Assembly: GCF_014596085.1 (NCBI RefSeq)
Contig: NZ_JACCJY010000001.1
Location: 496,001 to 560,000, forward strand
Origin: Azospirillum tabaci
Lineage (GTDB): Bacteria > Pseudomonadota > Alphaproteobacteria > Azospirillales > Azospirillaceae
Length of the DNA stretch: 64,000 bases
Direction of reading: 5' to 3'
Part shown: positions 53,132 to 63,634 of the stretch, piece after piece
Layout of the letters: each line of letters starts with the position of its first letter
Numbering within the stretch: the stretch's first letter is position 1
The notes under the pieces: generated by a model
What the model was told of the DNA's origin: nothing
The model's input: only the letters and a program-made list of their open reading frames with translations
Database searches by the model: none
Position numbers and translations under genes: made by a program

Positions 53132-53574
53132 CTCCCGCGGCTCAGCAGGCGGCGGCGGGATTCCGCCTCGTCCACCGTGACGATCTCGGTGCCGACCGGC
53201 CACAGGGCCAGCAGGGCGAGCTTCAGATGCGCCCAGGCGAAGGGCAGGCCGATGATGGTGATGGCGAGGCCGACCGCGGCCACCAGATGGCCGAGCGCCA
53301 GCCACCAGCCGGCCAGCACGAACCACAGGATGTTGCCCAGCGTGCCGAGCAGGCCGGTGCCGACGTCCTCGCGGCCACGGAACTCATCCCGGCGGACGGC
53401 GGTTTGTCCAAAGGGCAACAGGGTGTACCAGGCGATCGTGAAGGCCGATCGCGCCCACGGAATGCCGACGATGGTGACGACCATCAGAACGGCCGCGAGG
53501 AGCCATCCCGCGGCCATCCAGATGCCGCCGGTCACCACCCACAGGATGTTGAGAAGAAGGCTGAGGAAGGGCAT
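53125..53574 (-). CDS. YccF domain-containing membrane protein
   Basis: 149 residues in two similar halves: SLLLNILWVVTGGIWMAAGW and GNILWFVLAGWWLALGHLV, each with VTIVGIPWARSAF / ITIIGLPFAWAHLK, the YccF repeat with conserved GIP and GLP. Four to five membrane helices. Function unknown. Start chosen at the MPFLSLLL methionine, 53574. Confidence 0.88.
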   Translation of the reverse strand: MPFLSLLLNILWVVTGGIWMAAGWLLAAVLMVVTIVGIPWARSAFTIAWYTLLPFGQTAVRRDEFRGREDVGTGLLGTLGNILWFVLAGWWLALGHLVAAVGLAITIIGLPFAWAHLKLALLALWPVGTEIVTVDEAESRRRLLSRGSY

Positions 53575-53806
53575 CGGGTGTTTCTCCTTTTGCCCGCACA
53601 TGTGGGGATGGTGGGCGGCTTCGCCCAGAGGAGGGATCGGCGAAAGTGGCGCATCGAAAGATTCACCCCCTCCCGGCTTCCGGCGGCTTGAATGCCCTCC
53701 GGAAAGGCCACAGATCGAACGAGGGGCCTTTGAGCAAAAAGCGGTTCCGCAGGGAACCGGGGTCCGCGCCGCACGCCATCCAGGGTATCACCGGATCGGA
53801 GGCCGC

Positions 53807-54367
53807 ATGAACGAGGTCCAGAACCACGAAGAGACCACCGACGCCGCCATTATGGGCGACGACGCCGAGAGCATGGCACCGGTGGTCACCGCCATCCTTG
53901 GCACCGCCATCGCCGCGGCTGCCAAGCGCGCCGGCACCGCCGACGTCGCCCACGGGGTGATCGCGGGTTTGCGCCTGCTGCGCTCCGCCGCGGAGTCGGA
54001 GGCCGGCTACACCATGGGGGCGGCGATCGACACCGCCATCCGCACGCGCCTTCTCGTGGAGAATCTGTCGGCCCTGCGCACCACCGGGTCCGCCCCGGCG
54101 CCAGTGCCGCTGCCCGAACCGGGGCCGGGGGTGGCCATCGCGTCGGCCATCTTCGTCAGCGCCGCGGAATCCTGCCTGACCGTCAACGCCCATGCCGAGG
54201 ACAACGGGCCGCTGGAGATGGCTGTCTTCGCCTTCTCCACGCAGTTGATCCAGCAACTCGGCGGGTCGCCGGACTGGCGGGACCTGATGCGCGAACTGCA
54301 CCGTCCGTCGCAGCCGCGCGACGATCGTCCGGTCGAGGCGCTTCCCGACGGCAACACCATTCACTGA
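53807..54367 (+). CDS. Hypothetical protein (186 aa)
   Basis: 186 residues, starting MNEVQNHEETTDAA, Ala-rich with helices (VVTAILGTAIAAAAKRAGTA, FVSAAESCLTVNA) and a Pro-rich middle (GSAPAPVPLPEPGPGVAI). No signal peptide or recognised domain. GATCGGAGGCC upstream supports the start. Seems a free-standing transcript. Confidence 0.6.
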   Translation: MNEVQNHEETTDAAIMGDDAESMAPVVTAILGTAIAAAAKRAGTADVAHGVIAGLRLLRSAAESEAGYTMGAAIDTAIRTRLLVENLSALRTTGSAPAPVPLPEPGPGVAIASAIFVSAAESCLTVNAHAEDNGPLEMAVFAFSTQLIQQLGGSPDWRDLMRELHRPSQPRDDRPVEALPDGNTIH

Positions 54368-54415
54368 CGTTTCCGGTCACCGACCGTTCCAATTCTTGTG
54401 CAGGGTTCGCCGATA

Positions 54416-54598
54416 ATGGCGGAACTGCACAACAATTGGGGTAAAAACCTGCGATTTTCGGGATTTGTGGCCACCGTTCGCGCCATTTCGGGCCTTTTTA
54501 TGGTACGGGACAAGGCTGCGAACCCTCCATTAGGCTCCCTGTCAATCGGCGGAGACGATCTCCGCACAATGTTCGGGAATCGGGGAGCGGAGCCTTGA
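54416..54598 (+). CDS. Possible 60-residue ORF coupled to the hydrolase
   Basis: MAELHNNWGKNLRF... to GNRGAEP, 60 residues, lower in GC than its neighbours. Its TGA overlaps the TTG start of the next gene (TTGA at 54595-54598), a typical coupling arrangement. Weak AGGG upstream. No family known. Confidence 0.3.
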   Translation: MAELHNNWGKNLRFSGFVATVRAISGLFMVRDKAANPPLGSLSIGGDDLRTMFGNRGAEP

Positions 54599-55365
54599 CC
54601 ATACACAGCAGCGCCGGGCGGCCCGCGGGAGCCGCGTTCGGCATCGTGCCGTCGTCGCCCGGCGAGGCGCCAACCGCACGCTGCGGCGCATCGCGGGAGG
54701 TGGGGCCGGGCTGCGTCGTCGCCGGCGATCCCGCCGGTCGGCGGATCATCCTGGTCCATGCGGCGTCGAGTGAATCCAGAGCCTGGACCCGCCTGCTGCG
54801 CGCCGTTCCGGCGGGGCAGGAATGGGTGGCCGTGCCGCGGCCCGATCCGGCGCCGATCAACGGCGCCTCCCGGCTGCGCGGCGGCGACCCCGGCGTGCCG
54901 GCGGCGGCGCTGCGTCCGCTTCTGGCGCTCCGCCGCTCGCGCAAGCCGCTGCTGATCGGCTGCGGCAGCGGCGTTCCGGTAGCGTTGCGGGCCGTGCTGG
55001 ATTTCCCGGAGCTGGTCGGCGGTCTTCTGCTGATCGACCCGATGACCGAGGAGGCGGCCCGGCCCGGCGTGCTTCGCCGCATCGCCGCCCGCATCCTGCC
55101 GCCGGTCGCCCGCGACAGCGCGGCGGAGCTTCAGGCCATGGCGCCCACGCTCGACGCGGTTCGCGTGCCGGTCACGCTGGTGCAGGGGAAGGACATGCCG
55201 GACGGCTTTCCCGGCGCGTCCTTTCTGGAGCAGCGCCTGACCGGCTGCCGCAACCTGACCGTGGTGACCGTTCCCGGCCAGCAGGTTCTGCCCGCCAAGC
55301 ATGAATCGGCGATCCGCGGCGCCCTGGCCGCGCTGGTCGCCTCGGTGGAGCGGGGAGGGGCCTGA
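54595..55365 (+). CDS. Alpha/beta-hydrolase-like protein with altered nucleophile
   Basis: 256 residues. The fold is visible: RRIILVHAASSESRAW (oxyanion strand), PLLIGCGSGVPVALRAVLDF (nucleophile elbow), VPVTLVQGKDMPDGFPGA and a late VVTVPGQQVLPAKHE (His). The elbow, G-C-G-S-G, lacks the Ser of G-x-S-x-G, which here is Gly with Ser one position later. So either the Ser is shifted or it is not a hydrolase. Start TTG 54595 with GGGGAGCGGAG; overlaps the small ORF. Confidence 0.7.
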   Translation: MTIHSSAGRPAGAAFGIVPSSPGEAPTARCGASREVGPGCVVAGDPAGRRIILVHAASSESRAWTRLLRAVPAGQEWVAVPRPDPAPINGASRLRGGDPGVPAAALRPLLALRRSRKPLLIGCGSGVPVALRAVLDFPELVGGLLLIDPMTEEAARPGVLRRIAARILPPVARDSAAELQAMAPTLDAVRVPVTLVQGKDMPDGFPGASFLEQRLTGCRNLTVVTVPGQQVLPAKHESAIRGALAALVASVERGGA

Positions 55366-55392
55366 AAGAAGGAGACCGGGAAGGGCGTCCGG

Positions 55393-56091
55393 TCAGAGAC
55401 CGTTCGCCGTGATGGCCGCCTGGGTCCGGTTGCGGACGCCGAGCTGGCGCAGGATCGCGGTCACATGCACCTTCACCGTGCCTTCGGTCAGGCCCAGCTC
55501 GTGCGCGATCTGCTTGTTGGACTTGCCGTCGCGCAGGCGGTTCAGCACGTCGCGCTGGCGCGGGGTCAACTGGTCGCCCGTTCCATCGGCCAGGGTCCCC
55601 AGCGGATCGGCCTCCCCCGCGCCGTTGCCGGCGTGCGGCGCGCTGTCGGTCATCCGGTCGCCGCGGATCGCCTGTTCCGGCAGATAGACGCCCCCGGCCA
55701 GCACGAGCTGCAGGGCACCCATCAGCACCTTCGCGCTGCTCGACTTCGGGATGAAGCCGGCGGCACCGTTCTCCAGCGCGGCCAGAAGGTCCGACCGCTT
55801 CTCCGATCCCGACACCACGACCAGAAGCGCCTTGGGAAGCCGCTGGTGAATCTCGCCGAGCAGGGAGAAACCATTCCATCCCGGCATGCCGAGATCCAGA
55901 AGGATCAGGTCGAAGGCGATGGCGCCGTCGCACAGGCGGCGGACATCGTCGAAGGTCCCGGCCTCGTGGAACACCATGCTGTCGTCCGACTGGGCGAGCA
56001 GGCGCCGCAGCCCGTCCCGGAACAGCAGGTGATCGTCGGCAAGCAGAACGTTCAGGGTCGGCTTTTCCGCGCTGGATTCCATGATGCTCAT
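55393..56091 (-). CDS. LuxR-type response regulator (NarL family)
   Basis: 232 residues. Receiver with LLADDHLLFRDG and DLILLDLGMPGWNG (phospho-Asp), K in GFIPKSSS, then a LuxR HTH at the C-terminus: LTPRQRDVLNRLRDGKSNKQIA and TVKVHVTAILRQLG. Start at MSIMESS (56091). Transcription factor responsive to an unidentified kinase. The next gene is a paralogue of it, also on the minus strand. Confidence 0.93.
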   Translation of the reverse strand: MSIMESSAEKPTLNVLLADDHLLFRDGLRRLLAQSDDSMVFHEAGTFDDVRRLCDGAIAFDLILLDLGMPGWNGFSLLGEIHQRLPKALLVVVSGSEKRSDLLAALENGAAGFIPKSSSAKVLMGALQLVLAGGVYLPEQAIRGDRMTDSAPHAGNGAGEADPLGTLADGTGDQLTPRQRDVLNRLRDGKSNKQIAHELGLTEGTVKVHVTAILRQLGVRNRTQAAITANGL

Positions 56092-56230
56092 CGTGTCGGG
56101 GCTGCGATCCAAACAAATTCGGAGCGTATTGCCGAAATAGCCATCATCATTTCGAGGCGGAAGAGGGCCTTTTGTCCTATGGCGCACCACCTATGGCATG
56201 TCGCTGCATCCTAAACGGGTGCTCCGGACG

Positions 56231-56270
56231 CGACAACGCCGGCCGCAGGATGGCGCGGCCGGCGTTGTCG
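56231..56270 (-). terminator. 16-bp hairpin between the LuxR genes
   Basis: CGACAACGCCGGCCGC (56231-56246) pairs with GCGGCCGGCGTTGTCG (56255-56270), 8-nt loop. It follows the gene at 56304 and keeps it apart from the next LuxR gene. There is no T-run. Confidence 0.7.
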
Positions 56271-56303
56271 GTGCCGGGGAAGCAGAACCGCAAGGAGGCG
56301 TCG

Positions 56304-56993
56304 TCAGACCACGTTGGCGCTGACCCCGGCGGCTTCCGCCGGCTGGTCGCCGATGCCGTTGTTCAACGCCCAGATCGCCGCCTGGGTGCGGTTGGAAGCG
56401 TTGATCTTGCGCAGCAGGCTCTTCAGATGGACCTTCACCGTGGCCTCCGTGATGTGGAGGTGGTTGGCGATCATCTTGTTGGAGTTGCCGTTCAGCAGGC
56501 AGCGCAGGATCTGGATCTCGCGCTGGGACAGGCCCTTGCGGCGGGCCGGGACCTCGGTCGCCAGCTCTTCGCTGCGGCCGTTGATCAGCAGCTCGGCGAG
56601 GTGGGTGGGGAACACTTTCTCGCCCATCATCACCAGCTTCAGCGACTGCATCAGCGCTTCGCAGGCGATGTCCTTCATCAGGTAGCCGTGGGCGCCGGCG
56701 CCGAGCGCGCCCGACAGGCGGCGGGTGCACAGGTCGGTGGTCAGGATGACGACGCGGATGCCGGGGTGGCCGTCGCGCAGGGCGCGGAGCTGGTCGGCCT
56801 CGTCCTCGCCGCCGTTGATGAGGTCGATGAGGACCAGGTCGGGCTGGGTGCCCGCCGCCTCGACCGCGGGGACGCCTTCGCGCAGGGTGCCGGCCTCGCC
56901 CATCACCTTGAAGGGCGTGTTTTCGAACAGACGCTTCATGCCTTCGCGGAAGAGCTTGTTCGCGTCGATCAGGAAAACGTTCACGGGGTCCAT
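56304..56993 (-). CDS. LuxR-type response regulator (UhpA/NarL family), FlcA-like
   Basis: 229 residues. Receiver: VFLIDANKLFREG, LVLIDLINGGEDEADQL (Asp kept, but the usual MPG after it is replaced by INGGE), and YLMKDIAC with the Lys. C-terminal LuxR HTH: LSQREIQILRCLLNGNSNKMIA and TVKVHLKSLLRKINASN. In Azospirillum, FlcA of this type controls flocculation and encystment; I cannot prove this is FlcA. Start ATG 56993 (MDPVNVFLID). Upstream gap holds a palindrome and a LexA-like box. Confidence 0.9.
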   Translation of the reverse strand: MDPVNVFLIDANKLFREGMKRLFENTPFKVMGEAGTLREGVPAVEAAGTQPDLVLIDLINGGEDEADQLRALRDGHPGIRVVILTTDLCTRRLSGALGAGAHGYLMKDIACEALMQSLKLVMMGEKVFPTHLAELLINGRSEELATEVPARRKGLSQREIQILRCLLNGNSNKMIANHLHITEATVKVHLKSLLRKINASNRTQAAIWALNNGIGDQPAEAAGVSANVV

Positions 56994-57181
56994 TGTTCCT
57001 ACCCGCCCTCTGTTTGTTTCAATTCGGTCGTTCGTCTGGCGCCTCCGTGGACATCCGGTCCGGGGGGAGGGCCGCTCTCCGCGGCTGTCCGTTTGGTTCC
57101 GGGGTGCCACGATCTGATTGGACCTTACCCCGGATTTGCGGAACAGAAAATTTCCCCAAAGGAAAAATTATGTCTCGCAAT

Positions 57182-57193
57182 GGGCATATGCCC
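57182..57193. promoter_or_regulatory. 12-bp palindrome upstream of LuxR gene
   Basis: GGGCATATGCCC, perfect. In the minus direction it falls between a weak -35 (TTAGGG) and CATAAT. Confidence 0.4.
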
Positions 57194-57221
57194 TAAGCCG
57201 AAATAAGACAAACCGTCCGAC

Positions 57222-57236
57222 GAACCGTTCACGAAC
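57222..57236. promoter_or_regulatory. LexA-type SOS box upstream of the UvrD-like gene
   Basis: GAAC-CGTTCAC-GAAC matches the alphaproteobacterial LexA consensus. It lies 319 bp before the helicase start and 229 bp before the LuxR start, so which gene it controls is unclear. Confidence 0.5.
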
Positions 57237-57555
57237 GTCCAACGTGGAATAATCAATCGGTCAAAAATTCAGTTCAGCCTGTGATTTGTCTGTGACTGAA
57301 GATGATTTTTGGGCTCCTCTGGCCGATGTGACTTTGGGCTATTGTGATAAGACCAGCGCTATGGTGTGCGGCATAGTGCCGATCACGGGTATCCCGGCGC
57401 ATAGGCCTAGTCCCATGCCGATTGGCGGAGCGCCCCGGCCGTTCCGTCAAGGGAAGGGGTTCGATGCGCCGGGGGGCGTGCTATATACGGTGTCCTCTTT
57501 CGATGAAGGGCGTCTCCCGACCGCGGGGGAGCCCACCCAGGAAATCCGGTGCCGC

Positions 57556-59907
<2,352 letters not shown>

Positions 59908-60043
59908 GGATGGTGGATTGCTGAAGGCAGGGTGACCGATTGCCGCAGCGCCCCGTTGCGGTGACGATCGTCACAGGCCGGGCGGCGGCGTTCGGCTACT
60001 GGTGGGGTCCAGACAGCGCGCCCACAGCCAGGGAACCCGCCCA

Positions 60044-61240
60044 GTGTTCGGCAAGAGCAGCACCGAGTTCGAGGTCCAGATCCGCCGCGAGGGCCGCTGG
60101 ACCATCGAGGGGACCTACGACGACGAGCGCCGGGCCCTGGCCTCCGCCCGCAGTTGGCTGGCGGTCAGCGGGGTGGAGGAGGTCAAGGCCATCAAGTTCC
60201 GCTCGCTGGCCGGGCTGTCGCTGGAGACGGTGATCTTCCAGAAGGCCGTTCCGGTGGTGAAGGACAAGCCCATGGCGCTGGGCGGCACCGCGGAGGGCGC
60301 GCCCTACTGCACGGCCCCCGGCGATCTCTACGGGTTCGAGTCGCGGGTGGTCACCGGCCGGCTGCTGCGCCCCTTCCTCGACAAGTTCCGCATCACCCCG
60401 ACCGAGCTTCTCCATTCCTGGACCTACCTGCGCAAGCTGGACGAGCAGGGCCTGCTGCTCGGCGCCGCGCTCCAGGCGGTGGCCCGCCACCACGCGGACC
60501 GCCATGGCGTCGCCGTGCCGGCGCGGGCGCGCGAATTGCGGGCCTTCGCCGACGTCGTAATGGCGCGCGCCCGCGACTTCCAAACGGAGCGCAAGGCCCT
60601 GCCGGCCTTCGATCCCGCCGACCTGTCCTGGTCCAGCCGCGCCCTCGCCGCCGCGGTGGGGGAGGAGGGGCACGACTTCGCCTTCCTCAGTCAGCTCACC
60701 GTTCATCTGGCCGACCGCAACGCGCTGGCCGGCAAGCTGGAGATGCTGCTCGACCTGATCGGGCCGGACGTGGAGCCGCGGCACCTCGCCCTGCTGGACG
60801 GGGTGATGGCCGACGCGCTGGGCTCCGCCGAACTGGTGAAGGAGCTTCTCGGCGCGCAGCCGAACCTCGCCCTCGGGCTGTGCGCTCTGGCCGACCTGAT
60901 CCTGGGCCGCGACCCGCAGCCGAAGAGCGAGCCGGTCAGCCCGCTGCTGGCCCATGTCGGCGCGCTGATCGTCCAAGGACGTGCGCCGTGCTGCCGGTCC
61001 GTCCTGCTGGAGCGCATCCAGCACTCGCTGAACGGCACCCAGCCGCTCGACCGCCGCGACCCGAGGAAGGAGGCGCTGCTGGCCGACCACCTCGCCACCC
61101 ACCTGCGCGATCCGCAGGGGCGCCTGCTCGGCGGCGCCGAGGTGGAGAAGGCGCTGGCCCGCCGCCTCATCCGCCACCGTCAGGCGATCCTGCGTGAGCA
61201 GGGGATGCACGACATCGCGGACCGGCTGTCGGGGCGGTGA
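60044..61240 (+). CDS. Hypothetical protein (398 aa)
   Basis: 398 residues, from GTG 60044 (AGGGA upstream). N-terminal 75 residues (FEVQIRREGRWTIEGTYDDE) form a small beta-rich domain; the rest is helical with LRPFLDKFRITPTELLHSWTYL and a repeated LLxLIGPDVEPRHLALLDG-like pattern. No motif recognised; probably a conserved Rhodospirillales protein. It ends 16 bp from the PDZ gene on the opposite strand. Confidence 0.7.
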   Translation: MFGKSSTEFEVQIRREGRWTIEGTYDDERRALASARSWLAVSGVEEVKAIKFRSLAGLSLETVIFQKAVPVVKDKPMALGGTAEGAPYCTAPGDLYGFESRVVTGRLLRPFLDKFRITPTELLHSWTYLRKLDEQGLLLGAALQAVARHHADRHGVAVPARARELRAFADVVMARARDFQTERKALPAFDPADLSWSSRALAAAVGEEGHDFAFLSQLTVHLADRNALAGKLEMLLDLIGPDVEPRHLALLDGVMADALGSAELVKELLGAQPNLALGLCALADLILGRDPQPKSEPVSPLLAHVGALIVQGRAPCCRSVLLERIQHSLNGTQPLDRRDPRKEALLADHLATHLRDPQGRLLGGAEVEKALARRLIRHRQAILREQGMHDIADRLSGR

Positions 61241-61256
61241 CTCCGCCGGCCTTGCC

Positions 61257-62333
61257 TCACGACGCCGGCGGCGACCAAGCCAGTTCGGTCAACGGCTTGT
61301 CCCGCCGCAGCGATTCGTAGACCGCCGTACCCTTCTCGCGTTCCGTCTCGCACAGCATCATCAGCACGTCGGAATCGGCGCTGGCCGATGTGCAGACCTT
61401 CGAATCCCGGCTGCAGGTCGGTCGCGGGTGCGGCGCCCGCCAGTATCCGGGTTGAGCCTTCCGCGCCGCCTCCAAAAAGGCCGTCGCCAGCTTGGCGCTT
61501 TCCGCCTCGCTGCCGTCGTTGCGCACCGTGAACAGCGGCGAGTGCACCCCGCTCGCGAACAGGCCTGAACCGGTCACCTGGGCCACGCAGAAGCGCTCGC
61601 GCACCGGCGCCGCCGGCAGGACAGGCGCATCGGCATACACCGCGTCCGGCGGCAGCGCCGGGGTGGTGCTGGTGATCGGGCCGACGATCAGCTCGCGCAG
61701 CTCGCGGGCGCGCCACAGCTTCACCAGCACGCTCTGCCCGCTGGGCACCGCGCCCAGCGCGCGGCGCATCTGCACCGCGTCGTCCACCGCAACGCCGCGC
61801 ACCTCCAGGATCACGTCGCCCGCCCGTATGCCCGACCGTTCGGCCGCCTTGCCCGGCATCAGTGCCGTCACCACCAGACCGCGCGGCGATTCCAGCCCCA
61901 CCGCCTGCGCCACTTGGGCGGTCAACGGGACCACCGCCGCCCCCATCGCCCCCTGCGGTTCGCGCGTCGCTGCCGGTGCCGCAGCGGAACCGGCCGTGCC
62001 GGGCCCGGCGGTGTCCGCCGCCGGGCAGCGCTGTTCCGCCATGAGTTGCCGCACCGCGGTGATATGGATCAACTGCGCTTGGCGTTCCCTGCCACCCAAC
62101 GTGGGCAGCGGGTCGTTGTAGGCTTTCAGCAGCGCCTCCAGCGTCGGGCAGTTCGTGCCCCGATAGGCGGCAGCGACATCGGCCGTCATCGACGCCTCCG
62201 ATCCGGACGCCGAACTCGCCGCCCCGACCGCCAGCCCGACCGGATCAAGCGCGCAGCCCGACAGCATCGCCGCTCCCGAAACCGCCACCAGCGCCGCCAT
62301 CCATGCCCTGGCCGCTTTGCAAACGCGCTGCAT
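61257..62333 (-). CDS. PDZ-domain lipoprotein
   Basis: 358 residues. Lipoprotein signal: MQRVCKAARAWMAALVAVSG ending LSGC, so Cys27 is lipidated. Then a helical segment and a PDZ domain (about 135-225): GLESPRGLVVTALMPGKAAE, SGIRAGDVILEVRGVAV and a VLVKLWRARELREL end. C-terminal 120 residues are Cys-containing (two CxxxxC) but no protease triad is present, so it is not a DegP-type protease; perhaps a scaffold or peptide sensor. Start 62333 with GGGGAGACGG. Confidence 0.8.
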   Translation of the reverse strand: MQRVCKAARAWMAALVAVSGAAMLSGCALDPVGLAVGAASSASGSEASMTADVAAAYRGTNCPTLEALLKAYNDPLPTLGGRERQAQLIHITAVRQLMAEQRCPAADTAGPGTAGSAAAPAATREPQGAMGAAVVPLTAQVAQAVGLESPRGLVVTALMPGKAAERSGIRAGDVILEVRGVAVDDAVQMRRALGAVPSGQSVLVKLWRARELRELIVGPITSTTPALPPDAVYADAPVLPAAPVRERFCVAQVTGSGLFASGVHSPLFTVRNDGSEAESAKLATAFLEAARKAQPGYWRAPHPRPTCSRDSKVCTSASADSDVLMMLCETEREKGTAVYESLRRDKPLTELAWSPPAS

Positions 62334-62652
62334 CAAGCCCGTCTCCCCATGTGCCCACAAAGCAGCTCTTGCGGACCCCTCGGTCCGCTTATCTCCAGGT
62401 GCAGTGTGCACGCTCAAAAGTGGTAAGAAAAGCGGCGGCAAGCCTGTGCCGCGCATTCGTCGGTCAAAACGTCGCACGCTGCGGTCGATCCAGCCCGGCC
62501 AGCCCGTTTCCGAATGCGGCATCCCTGTGCGGCGGCGGGGACATGTGTCCGGTTGCGGGAAATCCTGGCTGCAGGAAATCTTTGTGTCTCGGCGTCTCTG
62601 TGGTTAAGTCTCCCACCAGACAACGACCACCCCATCATCGGCGACCTTTCCC
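62334..62652. other. 319-bp gap upstream of prmA
   Basis: No gene or clear site seen. A ctttgtgtctcggcgtctct tract at 62579-62598 might be an intergenic repeat fragment. Confidence 0.3.
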
Positions 62653-63567
62653 ATGTCCTCCTCCAAGCTCTGGCGCATCGCGCTCGTCATTCCCGAAGCC
62701 CACGCCCCCGCGTTCGCCGAGGCGATTGGCGATCATGCCGACGCGGTGTCCACCTTCGAATTGGAGGAGCACGGCGACTGGCTGGTCGAGGCGACGGTCT
62801 ACGGGCAGCCGGACGAGCCGCGGCTGAACGCCCGCGTCGCCGTTCTGGCCGAGGCCATGGGCATCCCCGAACCCAAGCTGATCGTCGAGGAACTGCCCCT
62901 CATCGACTGGGTGTCGCACAGCTACCAGGGCTTTCCGCCGATCCAGGCCGGGCGCTTCTTCGTCCACGGCTCCCACCATGAGGGCATCGTCCCGGCGGGC
63001 AGCATCCCGCTGCTGGTCGACGCCGCCACCGCCTTCGGCACGGGCGAGCATGGCTCCACCAAAGGTTGCCTGATGGCCCTGGACCGGCTGGCCCGCCGGA
63101 TGAGCCTGCCGCGTGCCGGCCGGGGCGGGGCGCTCGACATGGGGTGTGGCTCGGGCATCCTGGCGCTGGCGGTGACCAAGCGCTGGCGGGTGCCCGTCAC
63201 CGCCGTGGACATCGACCCGGAGGCGGTGCGCGTCACCCGCGTCAACGCCGCCCTCAACGGGGTGAAGGCCCGCATCCGCTCGCAGGGCGGCGACGGCTAC
63301 CACACCGCCATCGTGGGCAAGCACAAGCCTTACCGCCTGATCACCGCCAACATCCTGGCCCGTCCGCTGGCCCGCATGGCCCCGCAGCTCAAGCGTCATC
63401 TGCAGCGCGGCGGCGTGGCCGTCCTGGCCGGCCTGCTGAACCGGCAGGAGCGCCACGTCATCCAGGCGCACCGCACGCAGGGCCTGCATCTGGTCTCGCG
63501 CATCCCGGTCGGCGAATGGACCACCCTTGTGGTGAAGCGCCCGAAGCGGAAGGCCGTAAAGGGCTGA
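62653..63567 (+). CDS. prmA: Ribosomal protein L11 methyltransferase PrmA
   Basis: 304 residues. N-terminal substrate domain, then SAM-binding fold: AFGTGEHGSTKGCLMALD (family signature), ALDMGCGSGILALAV (GxGxG motif), AVDIDPEAVRVTRVNAALNG, and the NILARPLARMAP active-site block (NILA). It trimethylates ribosomal protein L11 on lysines. Start at 62653 (MSSSKLWRIALVIPE). Confidence 0.93.
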   Translation: MSSSKLWRIALVIPEAHAPAFAEAIGDHADAVSTFELEEHGDWLVEATVYGQPDEPRLNARVAVLAEAMGIPEPKLIVEELPLIDWVSHSYQGFPPIQAGRFFVHGSHHEGIVPAGSIPLLVDAATAFGTGEHGSTKGCLMALDRLARRMSLPRAGRGGALDMGCGSGILALAVTKRWRVPVTAVDIDPEAVRVTRVNAALNGVKARIRSQGGDGYHTAIVGKHKPYRLITANILARPLARMAPQLKRHLQRGGVAVLAGLLNRQERHVIQAHRTQGLHLVSRIPVGEWTTLVVKRPKRKAVKG

Positions 63568-63634
63568 CGCCTCTGGATTTCGGTCCTCCCGTCGCCATCT
63601 CCTTTCGGACAGATGGACGACCCGTGGAGGACCG

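Larger units (their letters stand above)
56994..57555. other. 562-bp intergenic region between LuxR gene and helicase
   Basis: Divergent promoter region: palindrome GGGCATATGCCC (57182-57193) close to a possible minus-strand -10 (CATAAT), LexA-like GAAC-N7-GAAC (57222-57236), and a TATATA (57482-57487) likely belonging to the helicase promoter. A short frame from 57286 joins the helicase frame but has no protein character. Confidence 0.5.

Noticed and set aside
57286..57555. N-terminal extension of the helicase frame
   Set aside because: No helicase-like character; MSDPYAYDD at 57556 is a better start.
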